The position numbers and the translations under genes are program-made. A stretch of DNA of 64,000 nt from Parascedosporium putredinis (lineage: Eukaryota; Ascomycota; Sordariomycetes; Microascales; Microascaceae), in the NCBI GenBank assembly GCA_949357655.1, contig CASHTG010000007.1:496001-560000 (forward strand), written 5' to 3'. The notes beneath the pieces were generated by a model. That model searched no databases, was not told the origin of the DNA, and saw only the letters and a list, made by a program, of their open reading frames with translations. Numbering within the stretch: the stretch's first letter is position 1; every line of letters starts with the position of its first letter. Shown in pieces: positions 45,053-57,110 of the stretch.

Positions 45053-48000
45053 CTACCTCTTTAGCTCCTCCATCAAGCTCTCCAAGGTACTCCAACCCTC
45101 GCCACCTTCCCATCTGGCCTTGCCCTTGCTCATGACGCTACGCACGGCGCTGCGGGCTTTGCCCTTCCACTTGTCGCCAATGGCCTCGACCTCGGGCCCG
45201 TAGTTCTCCAACACGGAGACCAGCTCGTCGGTGCGCTTGACGACCACGAGCCAGGGCTCCACATCCGTCTGCCACGACGTAGCTGCAGCGGGGTCAGCTC
45301 CTCCAGCACCGTTGCCGGGGCGAGGCTCGAGGCAGAGGAGGCGGACATGCCAATGGCAGCGCGCCACGCTCGCTCGGACGCCTCGACGGCGCCGGCGTAG
45401 TCTCGCTTCCAGGCGCGCTCGCGGGCGACGAGCTCCCACAGCTCGGAGCGGGCGGTAATGAGGGGCATGACGTCGCGCTCGAGGAGGTCGACGACGGCGC
45501 GCTCCTCGGTGCCGCGAGGCAACTCGTACACGCCCGTGGGGCTAGCCCCGGCGGGTTCGCGCTTCTCCTTGGCGAGGACGGTTTCGGTGAGGAGCAGGCG
45601 GAGGACGGCGTCGTCGACGGCGGTCTCGGTCTGGCGGATGCGGAGGATGTTTTGCAGGGCGTGCACCATGTCGGCGACGTAAGGGGCGGGCGCGGGAGGC
45701 GATGGTGAGGACGTTGTCCCAGATGCGCCAGTTTTCGCGGGCGAGGTTCGCGCCGCGCTTGTAGGCCTGGAGGGCCTGGTTGAGAGGGCGGCGGCGTCGC
45801 GGGCGTCGCGGACGGCGGGGTGTCGTCTTCGTCCTCGTCGTCGGTTTGCTCGTCGTCGAGCTTGGGGGTTTGGGGGCGCGCGCGGCGGCCGCCGCCGCCG
45901 CGGAAGGGGAGGGTCCCTTCTTGAGGGTTTCGATGGCGTCGAGGTAGAGGGTCCAGAGGGCGCTGCCGAGGTTGCTCCAGGTGCGGGCGTCCTCGCCGCC
46001 GACGACGTCGTTGGCGGAAGAGATGGCCTTGCTAAAGGCCTGGACGGCGTCTTCCATCTCTCCGAGGCGGAGGTGGATATCGCCGAGGCGGGACCACATC
46101 TCGGAACTGAGGCGGTTGACGTAGACGGCCTTTTTGTAGGCGTCGCGCGCGGCGGCAAAGTCCTTCTTTGCAGGTAGTGCTCCGCGAGGCTCTTTTGGGC
46201 GCGGGAGTAGCGGCCGCCCGACACAACCCAGGCGCGCTCGTAGTACGACGCGTCATCTTCCAAGTCGGCGAGGATGCAGAACAGGCGGGGGCGTTGGGCG
46301 GGGTGGGTCGCGCTCGGGGCCCTGGAAGTCGGCAGGTTTGAGCTGCGTCGGGTCTGCATCGAGCGACTCGTCGTCGGCGTCGAGGGACTCGGAGGCCGGA
46401 CGCCCTGTCTTGTTGAAGAGACGCCAGCGCACAATGGCTCGCGCTTTTTCCTCGCCGCCGCTTCCGCGGCCGTTCTCGTCGTCTTCGGCGTAGGCGGCCG
46501 CGCTGGCGAGGCAGAGGGCGACTTCGGCCCATAGGCGGAGGCGCTTGAAGATCTCGAGCGCGGACACGAGCGCGCCGACGCCCGTCCAGCCGTACGCGAG
46601 CTCGGACTCGAGGTGCCATCGCGGGGGCGTGGAGATGGCGTGGATGTACCGCAGCCGATCTTGTGCGGGTGCCGAATCGACTGCCTCGGGCGCGCGGAAG
46701 AAGCTCGTCGGCTTGTCTTCGACGGGGGCCGCTTCGTCGTGGGGTGTGCTGACCGCGATGGCAGGAATGGTGCCATCGCCGCCCTGCTCCGGCCGTCTCG
46801 GAAGAAGATTCGGGTGTCAAAGTGTCCACCACGACCTGGTCCACCACCGCCTGCATCTGCAAGACACCCCTCTCCACCGTTCTACTCCTATGCACTTCAA
46901 CCCTAGATCGCACAATGAGCGCTTGCGTGTACACCTGCCAGTTGGTCGATTTATCCTGGAGCACCCTCTCAGCGTACGGCAAGATCTCTTCGGACGTGAG
47001 GGCGTCGAGCGGCGAAAAGGCATCTCTCAGCGTGGCCTCGGTCAACAAAATAATCTGGTCAAGGGTCGTGAGCGCCGGCTGGTCGTCGATATCCATGCCC
47101 TTGAGCCCTTGGCTGAGGCTCGCCGCGTCTCGTACGCCGTTTTCCTTGCTTCCCTCAAAGGCGATCCTCTCGAGCAGGGTATCGTCATTCAGCGGCAGCG
47201 CTCCGGGAATGGGCATGGGCTTCTCGGGCGGCGTGATCTCGCTTCCGGCGCTGCGCGCCACGATGACGAGCTGGCTCGTGCTGTTCTCCTGGTACTTTGT
47301 CTTTTTGCCGAGCGCACCCGTCAGCGCGTACTCGAAGCGACTTAGTTCCGTAGCCTTGGTGATATTCTCCCTCGCCTTCTCATCCCGCCCCAGCATGATG
47401 TCGTAGTTCGCCAACTCGAGCAGGCACCGAATCTTCTCCTCGGTCGACCACGGCTCAGAGACACCAGTGCTAGTAGTGGCAGCCGAATCACCGCCGCCCT
47501 CGCCCCCACCAACCACCTCACCCTTGACCGCATCCATCGCATCGTGCACCCTCGAGATGAGCGCTGGGACATCGCTCCACTGCGAACTCTTGTTATACGA
47601 CGACCCCGGTCCCAGCGTCGGCTGCGTAAGAAGCCTATAATGCCACACCAAGATCCGGAGGCGCAGCCACCCCAGCGAAACCCCGCGCCCTCCTCCACCA
47701 CCCCCACCTTCTCCCCCGCAACGCATCCAGCGCCGGATCCAGCGCAATGAACCGCGCAAGGTAAAAGAACTCTAGGTGCGGTATATACGCGTACGGCGAC
47801 ACCCCGTCCACCTCGAGCGCCTTGAGGCACCGTTTTCGCAGGTCCTCGAGCGACGCGCCAGCACCACCGCCGCCGGCCCCGGAGAACACGGCCTCGACCC
47901 GCGCCGCGCCTTCCAGCACCGGCCCCGTCACGTTGAATTGTAGAAAGGCATTAAACGCCGCGAGCCCGACCGCAACCCTGGAGCGCCACTCGTCAAGCCC

Positions 48001-48174
48001 ACTTTCCTGCGTCGCCCCCGGTCCGTCGCCGCGCACCTCTTCCGCCGCCGCTTCGAGGGATGCGACGCATTGCGCTATCGCCGTCTTGGCCGCTGGAGAG
48101 GTGAGCACGGAAATATACGCGCCCTTGGATACCTCTTGGAGAAGCTCCTGGTGTGTGCTTGCCCCACTCGCCAT
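45053..48174 (-). CDS. TPR protein of the TTC27/Emw1 family (heavily frameshifted)
   Basis: A tetratricopeptide protein resembling human TTC27 and fission yeast Emw1 (essential, linked to cell wall integrity). The ATG at 48174 gives MASGASTHQELLQEVSKG; a longer open frame upstream lacks an ATG. Recognisable parts, N to C: AYIPHLEFFYLARFIALDPA, LGWLRLRILVWHYRLLTQPT, WSTEEKIRCLLELANYDIML, WQVYTQALIVRSRVEVHRSR, then the TPR core YYERAWVVSGGRYSRAQKSL, YKKAVYVNRLSSEMWSRLGD, EMEDAVQAFSKAISSANDVV, WSNLGSALWTLYLDAIETLK. The C-terminus ends WSTLESLMEELKR. I see no intron. At least six one-base frame breaks are needed, clustered in Gly/Ala/Pro-rich GC-rich stretches (for example near 47720, 46790, 46270, 46180, 45700 and 45280). 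The family call rests on the conserved TPR core. Confidence 0.85.
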
Positions 48175-49010
48175 GCTGGCGCTCGTGGCTGGCCCAGGCG
48201 AATGTGTATTTAGCTGCTGTTGCCCCTCCAAAAAAATAGTTGTAGAAACTCTTGCGCTGCCTGCCTTAAGAGGCCAGGACCTGCACCGATGGCGGGGTCA
48301 AAACTTTTGAGGTGAACAAGTGCGCGAGGACTAGGAATTCGTAGCCGGTAGGACGCTGAAATCAAAATCAAAAATAGATCAAAATTCCTATAAAATAGAA
48401 AACTGGACCTAGAAAGCCTCAAAAACCTCTCGCTTGTCCCGCAATGGTGAAGAGATTCTTGGTCCTTCGATCAACATCGGCGCATTACAAATTTTGGCGG
48501 GGCACAAGCAACGACGCAAAGAATAATTTTTAGCACTGACTAATCGGGCAACCCCACCTTCACCGAGACTCACCGAGCGCAATGTCACCACATGGCTCAC
48601 TCTGGGCGGCATTGATTGCATCGAAGAACTACAGGTTAATGCAGTATAAAGATAAGCTCAAGTGACAACACGCTTCATTTCAAAGCTAGGCATTTCCGCT
48701 TGCATTTCTACTTTGGCTGATAAGGAGGGACACGACAGACGACTACAAGTACAACAAAGTCGGCACTATCCATACATGTACGGGTATACCACATCGTCGC
48801 CCAACTTCCTCTCCAGAAACAAAAGTGTAAAATGAGTTGGCCGCCCTGATACGCTATGGCAAAGACAAAAGATAAAAAGCAACTGCTCCGCTTGCATCGT
48901 CTCGCATAAAAACTAAGAGCAAGTGTTTATCCGAGGTTAGGCCTTCATCGTTTTGCGATGGTGTTCAGCATGGTCATTGCTGTTGTTCGGCCCCCATGGA
49001 ATCAGTCACT
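48175..49010. other. Intergenic region between TPR and GYF genes
   Basis: Both genes are on the minus strand, so this holds the GYF gene's 3' flank and the TPR gene's promoter. I see no coding region. Confidence 0.5.
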
Positions 49011-52000
49011 TCATTTCTTGCCACCCTTCTTGCGTCCGGGAACAACCTTGAAGCCGGCGCCGCCCATGATGGCTTCCGAGGACCCCTGATCCTTGGCGGA
49101 TGCCGTTCCGTGGCCGCCCTTCTTGGCTACCTCACTCCAGCCACCTGCGCCCGACGAGGCTCCGGCCTTGCCACCATCCGCAGAGGACTGCTTCTCAATC
49201 ACACCCTTGTCTGCGAGTCTCTTGCGTCGGATAAATTCGTCGGCAAAGTGCTGTCCATTCATCGTTGTCGAGTTGGCGTACACAGCGTCCGAAATCATCT
49301 CAGCATCGAGAGGGAGGAGGGTGAGCGTGGCAGCAAAGTCGTCGACTAATCACGCACCAAATTGTTAGCACTACTTGGCTTGGGCTTGAAGAGAAGAGAA
49401 AAGAGGCATGTCAGGAGGCATCAAACATAGAGGAGGGACTTACTGTTAGCGACACCCGTGATGCCACGGGACAGAGTGGCGTGCAGCCACTTCTTGAACT
49501 CATCCATGGCCAAGGTCGCGTTATCCTTGGGAGCACCGATGGGAGCAACGGGCTTGGGAGCGGCCTTGACAGCTGGAGCTTGCTTCACGGCATTGACACT
49601 GGCAGATCGCTGCTGAATCGGGGCCGGGCCAGTAGGTGTCTTGACCTTGCCACCAGCTCCGACGGTAGCCCAACCGGCACCAGGAGGAGGGGCGAGGACA
49701 GCAACAGCGGGAGCACCGTGCTGAAGGGCCACCGGGTTGGGCTTGCTGGCCAGATCTGCGTATCGCTTGCCGGCGCCAGTCAGGCTGGCACCCGACTGAA
49801 TGGCCGTTTCCTTGGCCTTGGCCTTGCGCGCCTCTTCCTCGCGCTGAATGTCCGCTAGCGTCTTGCGCTTCTTCTCAGCAGCAGAAAGTGCACCAGAAGG
49901 AGGCTTGACCCCGACCGGCTTAGTCCAGGGGCTGGTGGCATTTACGGGAGATTGCTGACCCCAGGTGCTAGATGTAGGTAGCCCAGGAAGGATGGCGGAA
50001 GCAACTCTCTCCTTCTCGCGAAGTTCGGCAGCCTCCTGCTCAAGTACGGCGCGGCGGGCTGCCTGGGCCGCCTGCTCGGCTCTAGCAGCCTTGCGGGCCT
50101 CGGCCTCCTGAATCTCCTTGAGGCTTGGTCCCTTGTGCTGGTTGTCATTGCTGAGCTCCTTAGCCCAGGGTGCCATCGGAGGGGCTGCGCAGGCTGAGCA
50201 GGAGAGAACTCGGGACTCTCCTCTTCGGGGAGGGGCTCGGGAGGTGGGAAGGGCATGGGCATTCCGGATGCGGCAGCCGAGGCGGCAGCGGCGGCGGCGG
50301 AGGCCTGGGCCTGAGCCTGGGCTAGGGCTTGAGCCTGAGCAGCCCTGGCAGAGGCGGCTCGAGCCTCCTCGGAGTGCCGGGCCTTTCGATCGCTGTCCCT
50401 CGCGGGAGCAGGGGCGGAGATGGGGTCTGGTGAAGCGGCCAGCTCAGCAGGAGCTTCGTACTCGGGGCTGGCGACAGAGGCTTCAGCCGTGGCGGCCTCC
50501 TCCTTCTCGCGCTGCAGCTGCTCGAATTCCATCAAGCGTTCTCGAAAACCCTGGGGGTCCTGGAGAAGCTGTTCGGTAGAGGGCAGTTGGCCTCGAAGAC
50601 TAGCACCGCCATCATCTTGGGAACCGGAACGGGATTGCTGAAAGGGTCCGGGGGCGCCTGTGGGGCCCTGAAGAGATGCTAGTACCTGCCGTTCAGGCGT
50701 GGAAAGGTTGACGAGCTCTTCGTCACGAAAAATATCCGGATTGACGTCGGGGCCACCAAGGTGACCGAGGCTGGGGTCAAAAGGCCACCTGGGGCACCGG
50801 GGCCCTGGTTCTGGCCAATGGCGCCTTGGCCGCCGGGCCCGGCAAGAGGCGACGCGATATTTCCAAAGCTGGGTTGGCTCTGAAGGCTGTGGGCGCTCGA
50901 GTGGTGATGGAGAGCTCCAGGAATGGCCCCAGCGGCGCCAGGAATCTGGAACTTAGTAAGAGCCTGCTGGCGAAGCATAAACTCACGCTGCTGGGCCATG
51001 AGGAATTGCTCCTCCTGCTTGCGTCGCTCCAAATTGTTTTGCTCTTCAGCCGTGAGTGTCCTGCCATAGCTAGGGAAGACCCCGCTAAGGGGTGGAATCA
51101 CGCCGCTGTTGCCTGAAGGCGAGAACGGGCCCGTCTGAGGGGAGGGCCGTGGGGGATACCGATCTGGGGAACAAGGAAAGGCTCGCGCGAATTCCCAATG
51201 CGGCGGATGAGCTGGCCAAGAGGCTCAAAGTCCGGGTCTTCAATCTTCTTTACTCGCAGGTCAGGAGTGAAAAAGTTGGCCTTGTACCAATCATTCATCT
51301 CCAGCCCGGTAAAAGGCCCTTGCACGTGGCCCTGGGGATCCAGATACACCCATCGCATGCGATCAGGCATCACCATCTGCCGGACTTGCGCGCCAGGACC
51401 ATCGGTAGGGACTTGTCCACCGGCAAAAGGAACAGCGCTGGTAAGACCGGCCTGCATATCCGCCGAGGTGAAAATGGCCCGGGATGGTCCTGCACCGAAT
51501 GCGTCATCGAACATGACCTGGCCGGGGCGGGGCTGGCCATCTACATCACGGCCCGCGCTAGGGATAGCACCACGACCAATAGCTCCGAGGGGATTGTTTT
51601 GTCGAAGATCATGGTCGCCTAGGGCATCATGATCTTGCTGGCCCTGCATCTGAGCCTGCATGGTAGGCGGGAAGAGAGAGCCAAGCTTGCTCCCACGGCC
51701 ATGGCCAATGGAGCCAGTGCTAGGAGCCCCAAAGACACCGCCGAGCGCAGCCAGGCCACCCGTGGGCACCTCACCTACGGGGCTGAACAGAGCATTTCCG
51801 AACGCGGATCCAAAGGCAGGACGTTCGCGATCGGGCGTGCCAGAAACAGCGCCAGGAGCCGGCCATCCGCCAAGCGAACTCAAGGTCGGGTAGCGGGCAC
51901 CGGCACTACTAGTCTGGCTTCTATCGCTGCCATCGAACGCGTTGGTGGGATAGCCTCGGGCGCCTGCAGCTCCGAACCCATGGGTGGGCTCGGCGCCACC

Positions 52001-53961
52001 ACCGCGCAAGTTATCAAACTCGGACTGTTCGTGATCTTCGTTTTCGACACGCTCGGCGGGCGGACTGCGATAGGGATTGGTATGCGACGGACTAAGTGGC
52101 GCATCGCCCTGCTCGCCCAGCTGCAGTCCGGCAAGACCGAGGTCGTTAAGGGTTCCCTGAGCCATGGCATCAAAGGACACTTGGCCTTGGTCGGCGGCCT
52201 GCTTTGACACGGGTGGGGTCTCGCCTCGGGCGGAGCCGATCAAGCCACTCCCGCTCATGTTATCGTCTCCAAAGGGATCGGTATCGGTTCGCGGTCGGGA
52301 TCGCCAGGATCGGTTGATGTCGGGGTTAGCCGGCTCGCTGGCCTTGGCGGCAATGTTTTCGGAGCTGTCCTTGGGAATAAGGTGAGCAAGGCGGCTTTCA
52401 CCGCGCGTGTTGCTGAAAGGTTTAGACGAAGGCGCGGGCAGGGCAAAATTGCCAAAGGTTCCGATACCCGAAGCACCAGCTCCAGCCGACGGTGGTTGCG
52501 GGTTTGCCACAGACTCCCGATGGCACCGGAAGATGTAGCGCTACTGCCACGCAAGAGCGACCCGAAAGAAGGCCTGGGTTGACCTTGTTCTTTGGAGGTA
52601 ACGTCAGCGTCCACCTCAGCAGACTCACTCTCCTTCAGATCGGTGCCCCTCCTACTAAACCAGGGGAATTCTCATCCCTCGTGTATCGGTTGACACCAGT
52701 AGGTGAGGCAAGGGCGGGTGAAAACGGGCTTGGTTCCACCGACTCTCGGCGACGGTTTCCCGGTCGTGCGGAAGTCGGAGATGTAAGGTTATATGGGTGC
52801 CCAGTGCCTTGTGACACGGATGCCTTACGACCATTAGGCCCAGGAGCCTGATTCCCCTCCTTGTTCTGTGGAGGTGGCTTCATCAGAGAGTTGACGTCGG
52901 ATTGGAACATCTGGAGCGAGGAGAAGAAGAGGATTAGCGGACCAAAAGAGAGGAAAAAAGAAAAAAAGAAGGAAGATTGATCAACGAACCTCCTTCTCCT
53001 CTGACGACATGTCCTGGAATGCCAAGGGCTTCATATCAGCCGTATTATACCAACAAAGGTCCGAGTCCTGAGAGGGTTGGGTTTCTTGCGGCTTGCCCCA
53101 GCTGCGTGATGAATGACCGTTTACTTGGCTAGCACCCGGATTCCAGCCGTCGACGTAAAGGTGCGAGATATTGTCCGGTGCTGTATGGGCGTAGCGTTCT
53201 CTGTACAGCTCCAATAGTTGTTCTTTCGAATACCTTGCAGCCGCAATGTCCGCATGTAGAGGCGCAGAGGCAGCCGCAATACTAAGAGATGGGTCGGTTG
53301 AGGACTGGATCGAATTCTCTAGCGCGGTAGCGGGCTGGGAAGCTTGGTTTTGAGGAGCGGCTGAGGGCCGACGGAGGGTAAGAGTGCCATTACTCGATCG
53401 TCCGTCTCGCCGAGACCTAAGAAGCAACAGGGAGAAAAAGCATTAGCAAATTTGGCCAACTAATTATGAAAGTGTGATCCAGATTGAATTGCTTTTTGCA
53501 ACTCAATTGGTAGCTCTTTCGGGAACTAAAAATCTGGAATATCCGAAACCATCCCCCTGAGAAGCTCAAAAGGGGCGGTGGTCGTGTGGGAGAGGAAAGA
53601 GGTTGAGAACGAAGACTGAAAGGATCCGAAAAGCGTCTGGTCCCCAACCATTGATTTGGCGAAGGTTCGAAAGTTGTAGCAACGTATAGGGGGATAATAA
53701 ACGAATTGATGGCACGGGGATGCAAGTAATGGTCTCGATCTCGAGGTCATGCATATGTTGTCGTGGGTCCACCGACCACCGCTAACCACTTCACCCCAAA
53801 GCTGTGGTCGGTGACGGGGGCAAAAAACACGAAAGCAAAAACGAAAAAATGTAAACTCACCATTCAGCACCCCGTCCATCAGCTCTGGCACCCCGAGAAT
53901 CGCGATTGGCATTTTGGCCTGCGGCTGCGGACGCGAAGCTTGACGGGAGATTGGTCGTCAT
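49011..53961 (-). CDS. GYF-domain protein (Smy2/Syh1-like, frameshifted)
   Basis: A long, low-complexity protein with one GYF domain, which binds Pro-rich peptides. Yeast Smy2/Syh1 and animal GIGYF act in mRNA translation control and COPII-linked traffic. The ATG at 53961 gives MTTNLPSSFASAAAGQNANR. A 444-bp intron (53417-53860) splits a Trp codon, and further introns lie at 52911-52989 and 49346-49443. A conserved N-terminal segment (RYSKEQLLELYRERYAH, LCWYNTADMKPLAFQDMSSE) precedes a disordered middle. The GYF domain (about 51190-51365) reads MRWVYLDPQGHVQGPFTGLE, MNDWYKANFFTPDLRVKKIE. Gln/Ala-rich coiled coil and a conserved end (FADEFIRRKRLADKGVIEKQ...GRKKGGKK) follow. One-base deletions occur near 52665, 52505, 51130, 50785 and 50185. 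Confidence 0.9.
53417..53860 (-). other. Long first intron of the GYF-domain gene
   Basis: Donor GTGAGT after GCTGAATG and acceptor TTCTTAG before TCTCGGCGAGAC join as AEW-SRRDGRSS. At 444 bp it is several times longer than the other introns in this window, which may mean it carries regulatory sequence. Confidence 0.75.
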
Positions 53962-55146
53962 GGCTAAGTATTGTGTTGGATAGGCTCGGGATCGATGGGT
54001 TCGGGGCCTAGCTCTGAGCTATCGTGGTTCGTTGTCAAACGGTTGGGGATTCCGACGGCCTTTGCAATGCAGTGCGGAAAAAAAAAGAAGACGTTCGCGT
54101 CAGGAGAAGAATAGGTGGTCGATTGATCGCCAAGCCTGAACACGAGCTGGATTTTCTGGGTGTCGAAATGGACGGAAGAATACAAAGGAAGGTGGGCTAA
54201 GCTCGAGGGATTCGCAGAAGGCTCGTTCGTGAAAGAAAATAAAATAGACGATGGAGCTCAAAAACCAGAGATGATTTTTGAGGAGAGGAGATAGATTTGG
54301 AAAAAGTTGTGTTTCTGGTTAGGAGTTTAGGATTCGCGCGGGTTCAACAAGCCTTGGGGTGAATGCAAAGTCTCGGTGCGTGTGTGTGTGAGAGATTGGG
54401 AGCCCAGGTTTTGAGCTGGTGCTTTTCTTTGTGCTTTCCAGAAAAAAATTCCGACCTATGAACTTCGGCCTCGGGTTCCCAGTGGTGCAGTCCCAGCCAT
54501 ATGTGCGAAGACGTAGTCGGCGAGGCCCACCAGCACCGAAAAAGAACAGGTCGGCGAAATGTCGGTTTACACTCAGACACTGTCCATCCCTGCCCAAGCC
54601 AAGCAAAATCCCGGATTACATATTTGCTCGTGCGACCCTCCTGCCCAAGTGTTCCCAGCTGTGCGGACGAACCTTAGAATTAATTACCCGGGCTTTATCC
54701 TCCAGTGTTCCATTTTTGTCCCACACCAAGCATTCCAGAGCTCCCTCGCCGCATTTCCCACCTGCTTCCTTTCGACAGCCTGCAGGCAGTCCGTCATTGT
54801 TCGACGAGAATATTAGCCGGTTGAACAAAGTGCCAAGTGTGAAGTCTAGAGCGTCGCGAGGCCTTTGCGCATCTTCACCCACTGTTTCTCGCCATCCAGG
54901 CACCTCAATCGAGAATTTTCTTCGTTCAGAAGGACCCTTTATACCACTGTACCCCTCGCCCGTCGAGCTTTGGCCTTGCTCGGATCCGTTCTCTCCACAA
55001 CCCACGGCCCATCTGATCGGCGGTACTCAGCCACCAAACAAGCGTTTGATATTCCCACAGCTTTCTCCAAAATAACACCTCGAGCCGTTCTTTTTCCCCT
55101 CTCCGCACCCCCGTCGAATCGAACAGGAATCCCCCTCCTCCCACAA
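53962..55146. other. Divergent promoter region, GYF gene and XAP5 gene
   Basis: About 1.2 kb separates the two start codons, with pyrimidine-rich sequence before the XAP5 start. No additional gene is seen. Confidence 0.5.
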
Positions 55147-56368
55147 ATGTCGAACGAGAACCCGTCAAGGTTCGTCACCCAAAACAAGACGACGCACGAG
55201 CGGCTGTCGACCACCACCGTCGGTCTCGTCAAGCTTTCCGACTTCCGAAAGCGCCGTGCAGAGGTTATCGAGCAGCAGGAGCGGGAGGCGAGAGATGTAC
55301 TCCTATCCACGAACTCGGCGCCGAACCGCTCCTCAGCCGGACGCCTGTCTCGGGAAATGTGAGTGGGGACACGGGCAGCGGTTCCGAGCAACCGGCGAAG
55401 AAGCTGAGGCAGAAGAAAAGAAGAAGGTCGGTGCCACAAAGCTGTCGTTTGGCGACGATGAGGAGGAGGAGGGCGCGGAAGACTCGCTCGGAAACAACGG
55501 CGCCAGCCCGAAGAAACCTAAGCTCGAGGCCAACGCGTCTGTGGGCATCGTGCCAAAGACCCTCACCAAGGCTGCCATCAAGCAGGAGGCAGCCGAGCGA
55601 GAGTCTCTCCGACGAGAGTTCCTTCAGATCCAGGACGCAGTCAAAGCGACCGAAATCGCCGTACCCTTCGTCTTTTATGACGGAACCAACATTCCCGGCG
55701 GGGTTGTCCGCGTGAAGAAGGGCGATTTTGTCTGGGTCTTCCTCGATAAAAGCCGCAAAGTTGGTGCCGAAATGCAGGTGGGGAGACAAGGTCACCGCAC
55801 GCAAGCAATGGGCAAGAGTGGGCGTGGACGATCTCGTCCTCGTCCGGGGAAGCATCATCATCCCACATGTGAGTTCGCCCTCTCCTTTTCCACTGTTCCT
55901 TCTTTACATAGCAGGAGCTACAAGACACGAGTGTATCAAACGCCCGGAAATTTTTCTCGTTGCTAACACAAACTTTTTAAATAGCATTACGACTTTTATT
56001 TTTCGCTATCAACAAATGCGTCGGGCCGGATGGCAAGCGAATTTTCGATTATAGCTCCGATGCGCCCAAGATGCAAAAACCCGCTGACGCCGATGACTCC
56101 GATGATGAGGAGGAACAAAAGAGACCACTGGCGGTCTCCAAACGGCGGCTGCGTACAAGGCAGCTGCTATCAAGGCCCTACCCCCATATCAACGCTCGAG
56201 GGCGCTCACGACGACCCAACGATAACCAAAGTCGTAGATCGGCGCTGGTATGAACGTAATAAGCACATATATCCAGCAAGCCTCTGGCAAGAGTTCGATC
56301 CTGAAAAGGACTACCAAAACCAGATTCGAAGAGATCTGGGAGGCAACGCCTTCTTCTACTCCAAGTGA
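55147..56368 (+). CDS. XAP5/FAM50 family nuclear protein (frameshifted)
   Basis: A homologue of human FAM50A/XAP5, a nuclear protein associated with the spliceosome, and of plant XCT and fission yeast Xap5. The start at 55147 gives MSNENPSRFVTQNKTTHERL and then STTTVGLVKLSDFRKRRAEV. The conserved core follows: KKVGATKLSFGDDEEEEG, REFLQIQDAVKATEIAVPFV, FYDGTNIPGGVVRVKKGDFV, WVFLDKSRKVGAEM, then ARVGVDDLVLVRGSIIIPH, an intron (55869-55984), HYDFYF, CVGPDGKRIFDYSSDAP and the C-terminal signature VVDRRWYERNKHIYPASLW...GGNAFFYSK. One-base deletions occur near 55340, 55412 (AAAA), two around 55772-55778, 55999 (TTTTT) and about 56150. The family assignment is secure. Confidence 0.92.
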
Positions 56369-56641
56369 GACGGCGACGCGGATAGATAGCCTATAGTTGT
56401 TTCAACCCAGGCCGTAAACCCAGCGCCGCCAAGGGAAGGGAGTTCGCCTCCCTACACTATGTCGTAGGCTTGTGTGCGGACTTGCATCACTTGATGATTC
56501 TCCCAAGCAATACTATTTCAGCTGGTGAAATACCACCATGGCGCTCTAATAACCGTCCATACCAGCCACCACCAGCCAATCCAAAAGCCGAGCTTGAGTA
56601 CCGCGTTGCCAGGGCCGAGAAGAAAACTATAGATTTCCATC

Positions 56642-57110
56642 TCAAGCTTTTTCGAAACCTTTTGTTGCAGGGATACTAGCCGTATAGCTTAATGCCCTCT
56701 TGGATATAGCCATGCTGAAGGCAAAAGCGGCAAACGAAAATATGGCCAACCGCCAGACGATAATCCTTGTAATGCCCGCGGCAGGGATTGCGAGACCAAT
56801 GATCTTTCTCGTAAGTAGATGCATATGAGCGGCGAGGGGAAGGACAAAAAAATCGATGAGGCTGCGGATCCGAAATGCGGTCTCGATGGTGGGGAGCAGA
56901 AGTTCAAGAGCGGCGTAGGGCAGGTGCCGGGAAAGTGTGCCTTCAGTCCCCATAGCCGATGCTTCTCTGACGTTGGCAAGTTGTATAGACTCCATCTCGC
57001 CGTTCGAGGCTGTGTGTGCTGCCGACTCAGTCAGGTAGCCGGGGTCGCTCTCGCGGTGGAAGTACTCGATGATCGGGGGTGGTAGGTACGATCCGAGGGT
57101 GAATGAATAA
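56642..57110 (-). CDS. Possible C-terminal part of an unrecognised membrane protein
   Basis: An open frame with protein-like composition: IIEYFHRESDPGYLTESAA, MESIQLANVREASAMGTEGT, ALELLLPTIETAFRIRSLID, FFVLPLAAHMHLLTRKIIGL, IIVWRLAIFSFAAFAFSMAI. Two or three segments are hydrophobic enough to span a membrane. It converges with XAP5 about 270 bp away. Upstream on the same strand (57110-57600) I cannot assemble a convincing N-terminal part. A frame near 57120 adds another hydrophobic stretch (HRYSLSFIFVSIFFVIIHS), but a shift would be needed to join it. No family is recognised. Confidence 0.35.

Noticed and set aside
45130..46776. 548-codon minus-strand frame rich in Arg, Ser and Pro
   Set aside because: It is the wrong frame of the TPR gene for most of its length. 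It is long only because GC-rich DNA has few stops; the TPR core is read in the neighbouring frame.
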